A stretch of DNA of 64,000 nt, taken from Coptis chinensis. Lineage: Eukaryota; Streptophyta; Magnoliopsida; Ranunculales; Ranunculaceae. The translations under genes were made by a program, and so were the position numbers. The stretch is taken from contig CM027378.1 in assembly GCA_015680905.1 (NCBI GenBank), positions 60,351,501-60,415,500 of the forward strand, read 5' to 3'. Numbering within the stretch: position 1 is the stretch's first letter; each line of letters begins with the position of its first letter. This document shows positions 13,001 through 24,400 of this stretch, one piece after another. Below the pieces are notes generated by a model. It saw only the letters and a program-made list of their open reading frames with translations, did no database searches and was not told the origin of the DNA.

Positions 13001-15027
13001 TTCTTGTAAAACACAAGGTTTTTTCTCACATTGATCAAAACCAAACGATTTAATTGTTTGATCAAAGTATACATTCCAACTTCTTGAAGCCTATTTTAAG
13101 TCCATAAATGGACTTTTTCAGCTTGCATACTTTATGCTCTTGTCTAGGAACTGTAAAGCCTCCAGGTTCTAAAATGCAGTCTTTACATCCATTTGTCAAA
13201 TCTCATTGTCATAATGAGCAGCAATTGAAAGAAGGACTCTAATGGACTTAAGCATGACCACTGGTGAAAAAATTTCCTCATAATCGATGCCCTCTTTTTG
13301 AGTAAACCCTTTCGTCACCAGCCTCGCTTTAAAGGTCTATACCTTTCTATCGACCCCTCTTTTCCTTTTGAATAATCACTTATTCTTAATAGGCTTTATA
13401 TTTGGCAGTGGATCTTCCCAAACATTGTTGGAATACATGGACTCCATTTCTGATCTCATTGCTTCAAGCCATTTTCTCAAATCAATGTAACACACACAAA
13501 GGTGTTGGGATAAGGATGAAATGGGTGGTATACTGGTAGGAGGCTAACATCTGCAGTGGGCATACCAGCTGCATGCGTGCAGCTAGGTTCTGACGCGGGA
13601 GTAGGTGGTTATGATACGTGGGATGGAGGCCAATGTTTAATTGCTTGAATAATTCCATAGAGCTCACGGTCAGAATTTGAGGACTTTGATTTAGCACCAG
13701 ATATCTTTTGGCTAAAAGTGCAATGGGTCTGTCATTCTGAGAGACAACCAATTACAGATTCACTAGCATCACAAGTCAGTTCGTTAAGCTGAGACAATCA
13801 GGGAGAGCAAGGGTGGGAGCAGTAGTCATTTTCTTCTTAGCCAAATCGTCTTCTTCAGCAGCCTCATGTGGGCAAGAAAAAGGACTGCGAGGACAGATTA
13901 CGGGGATGATGTGGAGTATCATTCCCTTCCTTAGACTGTGGGGCATTTGGCTGGAGGGAAATTGGAGACTCTGAGGCTGGTGACCATGCCATTGTGCAAT
14001 TGATTCTTGACAGTGAATGGTTGCTTTTCCTATGGTGTTGTGGAGGTAAACTTTAGGATGTACCTTTTGGAACATTTGCATTTGCTAAAGGAATCTATCA
14101 CCCATTTGTATTGGTTTAAACTTTGTAGATGTTCCTTTTGTGTGTTTTTTTTTCTTTTCCTTGTGTTACGATAGCTCGTCCAACATTGTACTCATTTTCT
14201 GTGATTCTACTCCTATAGGCCAAATAAGACCTCAAGGGGATCAAGACATCTCCAACAGCAACGATTAGCTTAATTTGCAAGTTTTTCCTTTTCTTTTGGA
14301 TTGTTGAAAGTCCTGTTTGAGGTTCCCTTTGTAAGGAGAGTATATCCTGTCACTGTTAGTTTACAAGATAATAGATTAATAGCTACTTAGGTACAAAACC
14401 GCTCCTTTTCTCCTGCTTTTGTATTGACATTACTGGGACATCTCTCACAAAGTAAGCTATTTGTCTGATCTTGTATGGAAATCAAGTTCATCTTTTTTGA
14501 CTTAACAATGATCTTTAACAAGCTTTAAGAAATCTTTTAGCATAAATCATATCTTATTGTACCATTCGTCCAGTTCCCATTTTACGAGATGACTGCAATG
14601 TTAGGAGTAAGAAGTTCGGTCTCAATGTAAAATTGTTGCAGTAGTGCAGTACACAGGTAGATGATTTCTCTCCTTATTTTTTGGCTGTATGAGCCGTTAA
14701 GTGTAAGTGTATATATGATGTTAAACTGTTAAACATTCACTGATGCTTCAACTCTTATATGCTCTTATATACTGTCTCGATTAACTTACTTCTGTTGGAC
14801 GTAGGATGGTATGCCCTGGTGAAGGCCTACCACCTGAACTTGTTCAGGATATGTTTCACAGCAGTCGTTGGGTAACTCAAGAAGGTCTTGGGTTGAGCAT
14901 GTGCAGAAAAATTCTGAAGTTGATGAATGGTGAAGTCCAATACATTAGGGAGTCAGAAAGATGCTATTTTATCATCATTTTAGAACTACCAACAACACCT
15001 CACAGAGGCTTAAATTCTCCAAACTAG
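4068..15027 (+). CDS. PHYB: Phytochrome B-type red/far-red photoreceptor (four exons)
   Basis: Exons are 4068-6147, 6588-7395, 8929-9222 and 14805-15027; all junctions are GT-AG and keep frame, giving 1134 aa, a normal PHYB length. Order: Asn-rich N-terminal extension, PAS and GAF domains, PHY domain, two PAS repeats (about 620-860), then histidine-kinase-related domain. The bilin-attachment Cys is residue 336 in [10 protein letters not shown], and the [10 protein letters not shown] block of the GAF pocket is intact. As in other plant phytochromes the kinase-like part lacks the phospho-acceptor His ([15 protein letters not shown]). N-terminal [14 protein letters not shown] and the sequence around [16 protein letters not shown] blocks match the PHYB clade rather than PHYA. 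The protein switches between Pr and Pfr, enters the nucleus in light and binds PIF factors. MASG at 4068 is the family start; an in-frame ATG lies at 4023. If intron 1 is retained, translation stops at 6227. Confidence 0.95.
6148..6587 (+). other. PHYB intron 1
   Basis: This 440-bp GT-AG intron splits the Gly codon in LRG-EED, a position shared with other angiosperm PHYB genes. It is AT-rich and I see no insertion in it. Confidence 0.9.
7396..8928 (+). other. PHYB intron 2, with a possible retroposon tail
   Basis: The 1.53-kb GT-AG intron interrupts the Gly codon after IED. Between about 7900 and 8160 there is a T-rich, low-complexity stretch followed by AAAAG repeats, resembling the 3' end of a LINE or SINE insertion. 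No coding remnant was recognised. The remainder is ordinary AT-rich intron. Confidence 0.6.
11597..12821 (-). repeat. 1225-bp copia LTR
   Basis: The ends are TGTTAGG at 11597 and CCCAACA at 12815-12821. A TATATAAG box on the minus strand lies near 11873, which would be the retroelement promoter. It is directly preceded (minus strand) by the polypurine tract. Only one LTR copy is in the window. Confidence 0.7.
12860..13490 (-). pseudogene. Ty1-copia reverse transcriptase fragment
   Basis: The minus-strand translation, with stops and frameshifts, gives [14 protein letters not shown], then [39 protein letters not shown] and QMDVKTAF. It ends with a damaged active-site block, [12 protein letters not shown], where functional copies have YVDDxLLxGND; the second catalytic Asp is retained and the first is Tyr. 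In-frame stops lie after PIKNK and near DNEI. RNase H sequence is absent between this and the polypurine tract. Confidence 0.8.
13610..13870 (-). pseudogene. Ty3-gypsy RT/RNase H fragment
   Basis: The minus strand reads [14 protein letters not shown], then in a shifted frame [12 protein letters not shown], then [12 protein letters not shown], then [15 protein letters not shown]. This is the RT thumb to RNase H junction of gypsy elements (LPDF...CDAS...GAVLSQ..RPIAF...KELYAIVQALKHW). At least three frame changes separate the blocks. It lies beside the copia fragment in the same orientation, but the two belong to different superfamilies. Confidence 0.75.
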
Positions 15028-17020
15028 GACCTTCACTCAAGCTCACTGGACTCGAGCATTCTCAGTGCTCATGTGTCTCTCTATTTGACGTTTCCCAAGT
15101 GGTGCATAATACCTGCTTTGAAAGCCAAAAAGTTGGGCAGTTAATTACTTCATTAGCTGATTAGTATCTGTTAAAAGCGTTATCCTGTCCGTGTTGCGAT
15201 TTCTAATCAACTCTTTCTGCTTTCATGCTTACAATTTGGGCGTAATACTGTCTGATTGAAGCCTTCAGTTCTACTGTTGTATAAGCACTGAGTGGTACAA
15301 TAGGTGTCACTTGTCTAGGTGCCCTAATGAGATGTACTCTCTATTTTTATGTTTAAATTGATTCTCAGATTTTCGAGGTTGATGCGGAAGCTTAACTGTA
15401 AAGCTGTTAGAGGTCTGCAAATGTGCGCAGTGTGGCATTATCTCCCATTGTAAGCTTGTTTGTCAAATACGATCTGTACAACCTGTACTGTAGTTAATAG
15501 AGAGCTATAACAGTTATTTAAACATCGTATTGTCTGACATAATGTTGTATTTATGATAAACTGCGAGCACTCTTTGTACTGCCGTCTATATGTTCTCCCT
15601 ATTTCAGAGTTTGCACTCTATAAAGCAGAGAAACTTAACAAGCGCCATTACCCGGTTGAACAACTGACTGTAAATTTAAGGTGCCAAAGGGGATTGTGTG
15701 GAGTCACTAGAAATGTCTCGCATCCGTGACAGGAGTTATCATTTGCCACATGGTGATGCTCATTATGTTTGCTATAATTAACTGCTTTTTTTGTTAGTTG
15801 GATTCCTGATACCAAAAGTGGCAAAAATGCACTCCTGAAGTCCTGATAGGAATCCATTGCGGTAGTAGAGTTGGATCACTCAACAGTCAACACCATGAAT
15901 CTAAGAGTAGAGGTAAGGAACATTAAAGAAAGAGAATTTTATTAGAAAAACTTTGGCTAGCGCGTATTTCCTAGTTTGTTTCACTTGTTGGTCATGAAAG
16001 TTTATTATAGCAACATCCACATGTGGGAAAGTTTGTCTTCTTGGATCTCTAGGCTTTCGTTTTAAAGTTTAAACACAACAACGACTTCACAGCATGTCAT
16101 GTATATGATTTTGTTTTTGTTTTGTTTTTCTTTCTTTTGCATTTATGATCTTTTGTCTTCACTGAAAGCGATCATCCTCATGCCCCTTCAGTACTGACTA
16201 CTGAGAATCCGATTGCAGATAGCACAGTCCAACTGCATGTTTGGTTTATTCAGCTCAAGAAATAAGTCAAAATGCCCAATTTCCAATTTTAATCATAGTC
16301 TAGAAGAGCTGGGTTTTTAAACCATTGATAATAAAGACATTTTTTGGTTTATAACTATTAGAAAAACCAGATTTTATGTTTTAATTATTAATAAAGACAG
16401 ACTTAACTTTTTTATTTTTTACTCTTTCTAATTTTACCCTTCTATGTTTGGTATGCATTGACGTTTGTAGATACTTTGCATACCAAAAAGTGGTATGCAC
16501 TGACACTTGCGCATATCTTAAGTTGCACTAACATCTATACATACGAGAGTACTATTGTCTTTTTAAGACAAAAATAAACTATTGTCCTTGAGAGTGTTTT
16601 TAAAATGAGGATGAATTTTTTGGTTTGTTATTTCGGAATTTGGTCCTTTTCAGTTTTGTCCATTGACAAATTATTCGAATTTTTTAAAAAAGTCTATGAA
16701 ATACGCAAATTAGGAGTGTGCCGAATTTAGTTGCGAATTAACTTCACTAACAATATAATTAATATTTACCATGTTTATAACACATTTTGTGATGTTTATA
16801 CACACTTTTTATAACTCTTTTTTTTTTCTTAAACAAAATTCTCCCAATTTACTTCCGTATTGATCCGAAATTCCGAATTACCCGAATTGAAGCGTTGCCG
16901 AATTAACACCGAATCCGAACTTTGTTACTACGGTTTTGTCGAGCTTTGGTTGAAGATTATTTAATTCGTTTTTTCGCCCCATTAATATTATCAAAAAGTG
17001 GGCTTTCTTATTTATACTAG
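15028..17020 (+). other. PHYB 3' flank and intergenic sequence
   Basis: The first several hundred bases probably contain the PHYB 3' untranslated region; no single poly(A) signal stands out. From about 16300 the sequence becomes more AT-rich. No coding region or structured repeat was recognised. Confidence 0.4.
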
Positions 17021-17152
17021 CTTCCTGACACGTGGCTACGCCACGTGAACGGGCAGTTTTTGGGCAGTGGCAGTTCCGTAATTGTTTGCAAAAAAAGAGG
17101 CTAATGTCTCAATTCTAAAAAGAGGAGTCCACGTGTCAGTTTTTTAGGAAGT
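17021..17152. repeat. Small foldback carrying three G-box (CACGTG) motifs
   Basis: CTTCCTGACACGTGG at 17021-17035 is the complement of CCACGTGTCAG plus TAGGAAG at 17129-17152, apart from an 8-base spacer in the right arm. CACGTG occurs at 17029-17034, 17042-17047 and 17130-17135. The first two form their own short hairpin (GACACGTGGC / GCCACGTG). CACGTG is the known target of PIF-type bHLH and of bZIP factors. It lies 1.3 kb upstream of the kinase start. Confidence 0.6.
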
Positions 17153-17790
17153 GGTAATATTGTAAATATTTGCAAAACTGAGGATAATGTGCTAAAATGA
17201 GAGAGAAACGTCTAAATTTTACCGGTCAAATACCGGTCTTACCCTTTCATAATATATCTTATTACGAATTTACTTTTTAATAATAATTGTAATAACAAAA
17301 TTTGTTCAGGGGTATAACCGGAAAAAGGCACTATTCACCGAACCAAACTCTTTAAAGTAGTTAGATTATTGACCCCCCACTTTGGGCCTTAAAGACAAAA
17401 AACGCCAAATCCAATTTATTTTGTCAAATCAACTCAAAGATTTATCTAACCCCAAGCTTTAAAAAAAAAACTCGAAGAATTATGAAATTGCATATCTGAA
17501 TTGGAAGCCAAAGACAATTCGATTGCTTGCCAACATGTTAGTGGTTATTGTGCACTTCAAGTCTGGATGGAAGGTCTTGTTAGATGAGTTACTTGGTGCA
17601 TTCCCTTCGTCCAGATACATTAGAATTTAAGTTATAGAACTCAGCAATAAACTATAATTGTTTTAATTAATTTGATTTTTCTTGAATTTCACAAAAAAAA
17701 TTAGAAATGTTTTTTTTATGAAATTTCATCGTCTCTTCACAATTTACACCGAGTTAAAAACTTCCACCAAATAACTTAGATTTGGGCTAC
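17153..17790. other. Intergenic, nothing recognised
   Basis: AT-rich sequence with several homopolymer runs. I see no reading frame, RNA gene or repeat that I can name. Confidence 0.4.
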
Positions 17791-17971
17791 CCGAGGATAT
17801 CCCTATAGGGATGAGTGTGCCAATACCGTTGGATCTCTAGATCCGAGATCCAACGGTCCGAAAATCAAAAACAAAAAGAAAGAGAGAGAATATGAATTTG
17901 TTTTTGATTTTCGGACCGTTGGATCCAAAATCCAATGGTATCGGATGTCGTCCCTGTGAGGATATCCTCGG
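17791..17971. mobile_element. 181-bp foldback MITE
   Basis: The left end CCGAGGATATCC (17791-17802) is matched by GGATATCCTCGG (17960-17971). The inversion continues inward through ATACCGTTGGAT and GGTCCGAAAATCAAAAACAAA, whose complement is at about 17897-17919. Nearly the whole element can fold on itself. No coding capacity. Confidence 0.8.
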
Positions 17972-18446
17972 AGTAGACGAACTCAATAACTTACCCTCCC
18001 CAAGCACACACACCAACAAATCTAAATAAAGTAAATAGTGGTGCCACTAAACTGTATTTACCAAAAAAGGAATGTTATTATTACAAGTCCCAAAAAAATT
18101 AAAGAAAAAAAGGCCTAGCCAGCCAGCCCGCCCACTTGTATACAAAACTAGTCTTTCACTGATTGGTCCCAATCTAATATTATTAAACTGCAATTGGTAA
18201 CTCCTACTGTCAACTTGCAAGATGAGATGAACTACTGTCAATATTTTTTTAGATAAAGAAGACAACTGATACACTTTAAATCACCATAAAACAGGGACCA
18301 TGAATGATAAGAAACAAAGAAATAACAAAAATTAATATCATAAAACATTTGTGAAGTTCACAAACAACATATATACAAGGTCGGCCATCATAGTTCATTA
18401 AGTTTCAGACAAAAACCTTCATTGGGTTTTCAATTCATGCAAAAAC
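17972..18446 (+). promoter_or_regulatory. Proximal upstream region of the RAF-like kinase
   Basis: AT-rich, with no repeat recognised. An ATG at 18437, ten bases before the main start, opens an out-of-frame 17-codon reading frame that overlaps the kinase start codon and ends at TGA near 18490. Scanning ribosomes could therefore be diverted, although the context of the upstream ATG was not compared quantitatively. Confidence 0.4.
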
Positions 18447-21400
18447 ATGAACGCCTCACCAACAGAGGAGTTATTGAAAAAGATCCATGACTTAGAAACT
18501 GGGCATGCAAGTCTCAAAGAAGAAATGTCACAGCTAAAACTTAGCAGTGAACATGGACAGCAAAAACAGCATCATAGGTCTCATTCTGTATCACCACAAA
18601 GACCAAGGTTGGCTTCTTCTTTGAAAAAAATAGGTGGGGTGGTGGGATTTGATGGACCAACTGCTTCTTGGAAACAAGGTTCAGCTTCATTTAGAAATTC
18701 ATCTCCATTAAAGAGGGAGAGCAAAAATCATGAGCCTGCTTTGAGTCCAAGAAGAGGAGGAAATGGAGGAGGTGGTGGTCTTGGTAATGTGAATTTTACT
18801 CATGAACAGTACTTGAATATATTGCAGTGTATGGGTCAGTCTGTTCATATATTTGATCTCAAGGGGAAGATTATTTACTGGTGAGTCACTGGAATGTAGT
18901 TCATTTTATTGTTTTGTTTTTGATAGAGGTGTATTGTTTTTATGAATTTGGTGAGTTAGGTTTGTGGGGAATTTGGGATTTGCCTTAGTTTTTAGATTAA
19001 AGGTGTTTGAGTTTGACATTTGGGAAGAACAATTTACAGGTGAAGTATCGAAATCGAGTTTCTGTTAATGAAGTTTATTGTTCATATACTTCTTCTGTTT
19101 AGAAAAGTTGTTTTATGAGTTTGGTGAATTCGAGCTGTGGGTATTTTGTTGCATTTGCAATGATGTTTTAGTTACTAAGTTTTCAAAGTGAAAAATATTA
19201 AGTAGATAAGAAATTATGAGTTTGCTGTTTGAATTCAGCATTGAATGCACGGCTTAATCCTTCATTGATATTTTAAGATTAACTAAGATTTTGAGAAGCT
19301 ATGAGGAATACCTATTTCATGTGATTGTCTGCATTCACAATATTTGAGATGAGCTGAACTTTTCTGCTGGTTAGATTGACCAAGAAAACAAAAGTGTGTT
19401 AAATGGCAATTGAATCTTGACACAAGATATATTTTTCTATTTGACTTGGTACTTTCGTCGTCTTACAAAAACCGTGAGAGGATACGTAACGTCTTACTTT
19501 CTATTTTACAGGAATCGAATGGCTGAACTCCTGTATGGTTATTCCTCATCGGAAGCACTTGATCATGATGCCGTTGAGCTCCTTACAGATCCCTGTGACT
19601 TTGATGCAGCAAATAGTATAGTTCATCGAACAACAATGGGAGAGAGCTGGACTGGACAGATTCCAGTTAAGAATAAGATAGGAGAGCGGTTTCTAGCTAT
19701 GGCAACCAACACCCCATTCTATGACGATAGTGGTAGTTTGGTTGGGATTATTTGTGTATCTAGTGATTCACGATCGTTCCAAGCTCAATTATCTAGTACT
19801 AGGCCATTGGTCACTTCCAGCATTAGTCAGACTAGAAGCAGTCCCACAAAACTTGGTCTTGATTCTCAACAGCCTCTCCAAAATGCCATTGCTTCTATAT
19901 CAAATTTGGTGAGTAGTCTTAATTTCTTGATTTGTTCAAACATAGCCTCCATTTATTGTTAGAATCATAAAACAGGCTTCTAAAGTGTCCAACAAAGTGC
20001 GAGCAACTATGCGGAGTGGTGAGAATACGGTGGAACATGAAGGTGGGAGCGGAGGTAGCCAGTATTCAGATCAAGGCTTCTCAGATGCCATTCTATCTGA
20101 CCACAGGGAGGACGCAGCATCAAGTGGAGCTAGCACACCTAGAGGAGATGGTTCACCTTCTCCATTTGCTGTATCTTCTCATTGTACCTCTGAGGAGAAA
20201 TCCTCTTGGAATCCGTTCAGAGAATTAAATGACAGAGGCGAGGGAAAGACTGGAATCCACAAGATCATAACTTCAAAGGCAGAGGCATGGATAGGTAAAA
20301 AGGGTAAATTGTGGCCTTGGAAAGGCAATGAACAGGATGTGGCAGATGCAAAGAATGCCCATCGCGAGTGGCCCGCTTTGAATCATGATCAAGTAGATGA
20401 TTTTAGTCATGAGACCAATTTTGAATCTAATGCAAAGACGGGAATGCCGGTGGGAGAATATAACCGTGTGGGAAACAATGATGCCTCTGGATCCTGGTCT
20501 TCGTCATTTAATGTTAACAGCACAAGTAGTGTGAGCAGTAGTGGGAGTACCAGTAGCTGTGTTGTTTATAAAATGGATATGGAAAATGATTGCTTGGACT
20601 GTGAAATTCTGTGGGAAGACTTGCTAATTGGAGAGCAGATAGGGCAAGGTAATAATCTTGCTAAACTTTTCTATGTGCCTTCTATGTGCCACTCCAACAT
20701 AGCCACTTGATTTTAAGTTCTTAACCTTCAGAGCTTCCATCTCGAAATAGTTTGGCTATAAATGGAGCGGTCCCAGAAACTTATACAGTAATTTGCAAGG
20801 CTTTATACCCCCGATGTGGGATTAATCTATATATCTCTACCTGAATATTTCAATACGTTACCTGTTATATTCTTGCTAGAAAAGGTTACAATGTGGTCTT
20901 CACTAGAACTCTAGAAGTAAAGTTATATTGTTTATTGGTTCACCCCTTTTGGATTGTGAACATCATGAAGGAAAAAGGACTTTCAAAGAATTGTTACTTG
21001 CATTACTAAAGCGAAAATTAAAAGAAAAATGAGAAAACAAATAGATTATATACATTTGATATGTAAAAGTCTGGCATATTTCCCATCTGTTGTATACTAT
21101 AAAGCTAAGTTACATTCACATGGACACACTTGTTAGTATCTGGGCACCGATAAGGAGTGTCAGAAACAGCAACGTATATAAAGTAAGACAGGACACAACT
21201 ATGTAAAAATCAATATTATTACTATTCTTTTGTTACACAACTATTTCTTGGGATCAAGACGTTACAAAGCGCCTCAAATAAAATTATTACACAAGTGAGA
21301 TATCATGGGGTTATGACAATGTTAATAGATTGAGTTTTTAATCTTGTAGGATTTTAGTTCAAAATTGTATGCATGATGTGCTTGTGTGTCCGACACGGAT

Positions 21401-24400
21401 ACGTATTGGACATGGATGTTTTTTGAGAATCTGAGTTGTCCATGTTACTTAACTCCATTCTCTTTGTATCTTTTTTACTGTTATGTAAAATTACTTCTCT
21501 TCCAATAAATTTTGTGCCAAATCACTCCTTTGAGATTTCATTATGAGATTTTCACCATTTTTGCAGGTTCTTGTGGCACTGTTTATCATGGTCTTTGGTA
21601 TGGATCGGTATGTTGCCTTTCTTTCTCATAACGAGTAGCCTGTGGCATTCATTATACACTGTGATTGTATCATCCTCTCCCATCCCAAACCTGAACGTTT
21701 TGTCCATGTCATGTTGAGGATGTGTTTTTTCCAGATCCATGGAACATAGGTTAAGGCACGTGTCTTTTCTATACTTTCTTCATTCATGTCAGTTTTGGTC
21801 TTCCACCTGCCATTTATGACTTGTGCTGTTTTTCTCTGGTTACGCCACGAATACTCTGTGCAGCTCATCTTATATCATCTTGGAACCTACCAAAATTTTA
21901 CTAGCTGATGTGGACATAAGTCAGGTCATAGTCAAGTCAAGCCTCTGGGTTGCATGCATTAGGAGAACCCTATATAAGAGCGTCATTAGGTGAGACACTA
22001 TCCTAGCATCAAACACCAAATTTTCAATAATTTGGTGTTTTTAAATCTTCAGGAGAATTACATGTTGATGAAAACACAAAAAAACACCAAAGCAAACACC
22101 AAATCGGCCAAAATTTGGTGTTTGTTTTGGTGCTGTATCAAATTTCACCGCGCGGTTTTTTGAACACCGCGGAGCTAGAGTGTGGGCTTCAATCATATGC
22201 GGTTTTGCGAAAACCGCGCGAGAGATTTGAAAAGAGAATAAAGAAGAAAGTTGATGTGCGATCGCATGGTTTCTGGAAAACCGCATGGACTTAGGCTTCT
22301 AAGGTAGGCTTCTGTGGTGCGGTTTTGCGAAAGCTGCGTAGGCTATACGGTGCGGTTTATCCAAAGTCGTGTCATTTGATGTCAACTATTTGATATTGCT
22401 ACTGAAGTTGGTTGGTGTTTTTTTGGTTTGGTATTTGGTTTGGTTCAAATATTTGGATATTTGGTGTTTTCTTGGTTTCTCTCCTAAAGATGCTCTAAGT
22501 TGGTCGTTTTAATTAGTAGCAACCAGTGTCTTGCTTTGTTGTCAGCTAGTATAGATAAGGGCTTGTAATTAGGGTTTTTCAGTAGTTGATGTTTATAAAT
22601 TTTTGAGAAGAAATAAAGAGAGACATTTAGGTTTTCTTTGATTTGTTTTTAATTAAAGTGTGGATTTTGCTAAACTGTTGCATCCGCCAGTGTTAAGTCT
22701 ACATTACTAACCTCTATCAATAATTTTCTCTTAGCTTTCTAATATCCAGATTGACAAACGTGGTACCTCATGTAAAACTAAGTTTGTGGAAGCTTGTGGA
22801 AGCATTCGATACAAATTAAATTGAGGAGAACTCAACTATGGTTCCTGATAGAAAACCTAAAAATATAATTTAAAGTCTTTCATAAACACATAATTTAGCT
22901 ACTGAGTGGTGTTCTTATTACATGCTCTCATCTGTAAATTGGAATTCTTGGGCTACAGAAAACAAAATGTGAAACTAAATAAAAAAAAACAAACATAGAA
23001 ATATTTAAACTCTCAGGTTGGGCCTATCATTATCTCGTTATCCGCCTTAGTTTTTAGTTTTTCTCTTCTTTCTGTTTTCGTTGTAATTGTAGGATACCTC
23101 AATTTCTCATCCTACTAATTTTGATTTAGATTTTAGTATAACATATTTTGCCAATAAAAATCATATGTATATAAAAAAAAATGTATATAGTCAAGAAGGA
23201 AGAATTTTATTAAAAAGTAATCTAAAGTGTGAAAAACAACTACGGTTCTTGATAGATACCCTAAAACTATAACTTTCAATCTTTTACAAACTCCTAAATC
23301 AACAAAAAAGTTGTTTCTTGAAACATGCTCTTATTTATAATTATGAAAACTAAATAGAAGATATTAAACATGGCAATATAAGCTGTGCAGAGGCTGGGAC
23401 ATATATTATTTGTGACTTTTGATCCCCATTCTGGAATAGCATCCTTACAAAGGGTGCACTGCCATATTTTGTTGCTCCAAGATTATGCTAGACAATGGAC
23501 AAAGTGCCTATTAATGCATGCATTTTTCTTGGAGCTCATCATTGTGAATTTGTGATCAGCGTTTTTCTTTTCTTGTTCTTCTAGTCCACCTTGTCCTTCT
23601 CTAGTTCAGCTCCAGTTGCACATTTTCTTAACTTAAAACAAAGGAAGTGTACTAAAATGCTGTATACCTCATTACTATGTATGAAGTAAAATATTTCTAC
23701 TTTGCTGCAGGATGTTGCGATTAAGGTATTTTCCAAGCAAGAATATTCTGACGACCTGCTTCTTTCTTTCAGAAAAGAGGTAAGTTTTCACAGCATACTC
23801 AGTATTGTTTTCTCAAGTAATTTTCTGGTTCTTGTGCTGATGTTCTTACTTTAGTTGTGTATTGAATCTTTTGGTTTAGATTTACACTTAGTAAGATATA
23901 CGGTCTGCATTAAGAAGACATATATATATGATGGGGTTATTTTCTTATCAATTTCTAACAATTATCCCATTACCTAATTACACTCGAATTGCATTACATT
24001 ACAAGAGTATTCCTATGCCGAGTATTAATTTCCTATTGCTGTCTTTGGATCTTTTCTTCTGCAATTTGTGCTCAGTTCTCCAGAGTAGATGAGAGTGAAA
24101 GGTTTAAATTTGTACTTAAAGCATGTGAAAAGACTCAAATAGAGTGCAATACCAGGGCGGAATGTTGTGTATATATTGCCAAGGACCTTATCCGGTTTGG
24201 TACTTCTTTAAACTAGATACTCTTTAATGGAATTTGTTTTCCCTTTTGACCGATACCATAACCTGGCAGACATTGTTGTTGAATTAACATTTGTAGTGTC
24301 TGTGACTACATATAACATGGTTGTCTGGTCTAAATATTAGTTCCTATGTATGAAGGTATTGCTTATGAAGAAGCTCCGGCATCCAAATGTTCTACTCTTT

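Larger units (their letters stand above)
11597..13490 (-). mobile_element. 5'-truncated Ty1-copia retrotransposon inside PHYB intron 3
   Basis: Read on the minus strand, a decayed reverse-transcriptase region (13490 to about 12870) is followed by a polypurine tract (AAGGCTAGTGGGAGAT) and then an LTR that starts TGTTGGGATATTTAG. The LTR runs to 11597, where the plus strand reads TGTTAGGAAATAATT, so both ends carry the short TG...CA inverted termini. RNase H, most of integrase, gag and the 5' LTR are missing, so the element is dead. The element lies antisense to PHYB. Confidence 0.75.
9223..14804 (+). other. PHYB intron 3 (5.6 kb) holding retroelement remnants
   Basis: This GT-AG intron splits the Arg codon of [10 protein letters not shown]. 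It is far longer than introns 1 and 2. The part 11597-13490 is a copia-type fragment and 13610-13870 a gypsy-type fragment, both on the minus strand. 9223-11596 and 13871-14804 hold no recognisable genes; 10640-11050 is G-rich and repetitive in texture and may be another decayed insertion. Confidence 0.85.

Noticed and set aside
13482..14081. Minus-strand frames of 89 and 101 codons as host genes
   Set aside because: Part of them is gypsy RT/RNase H in shifting frames; the remainder has no recognisable content and lies inside a PHYB intron.
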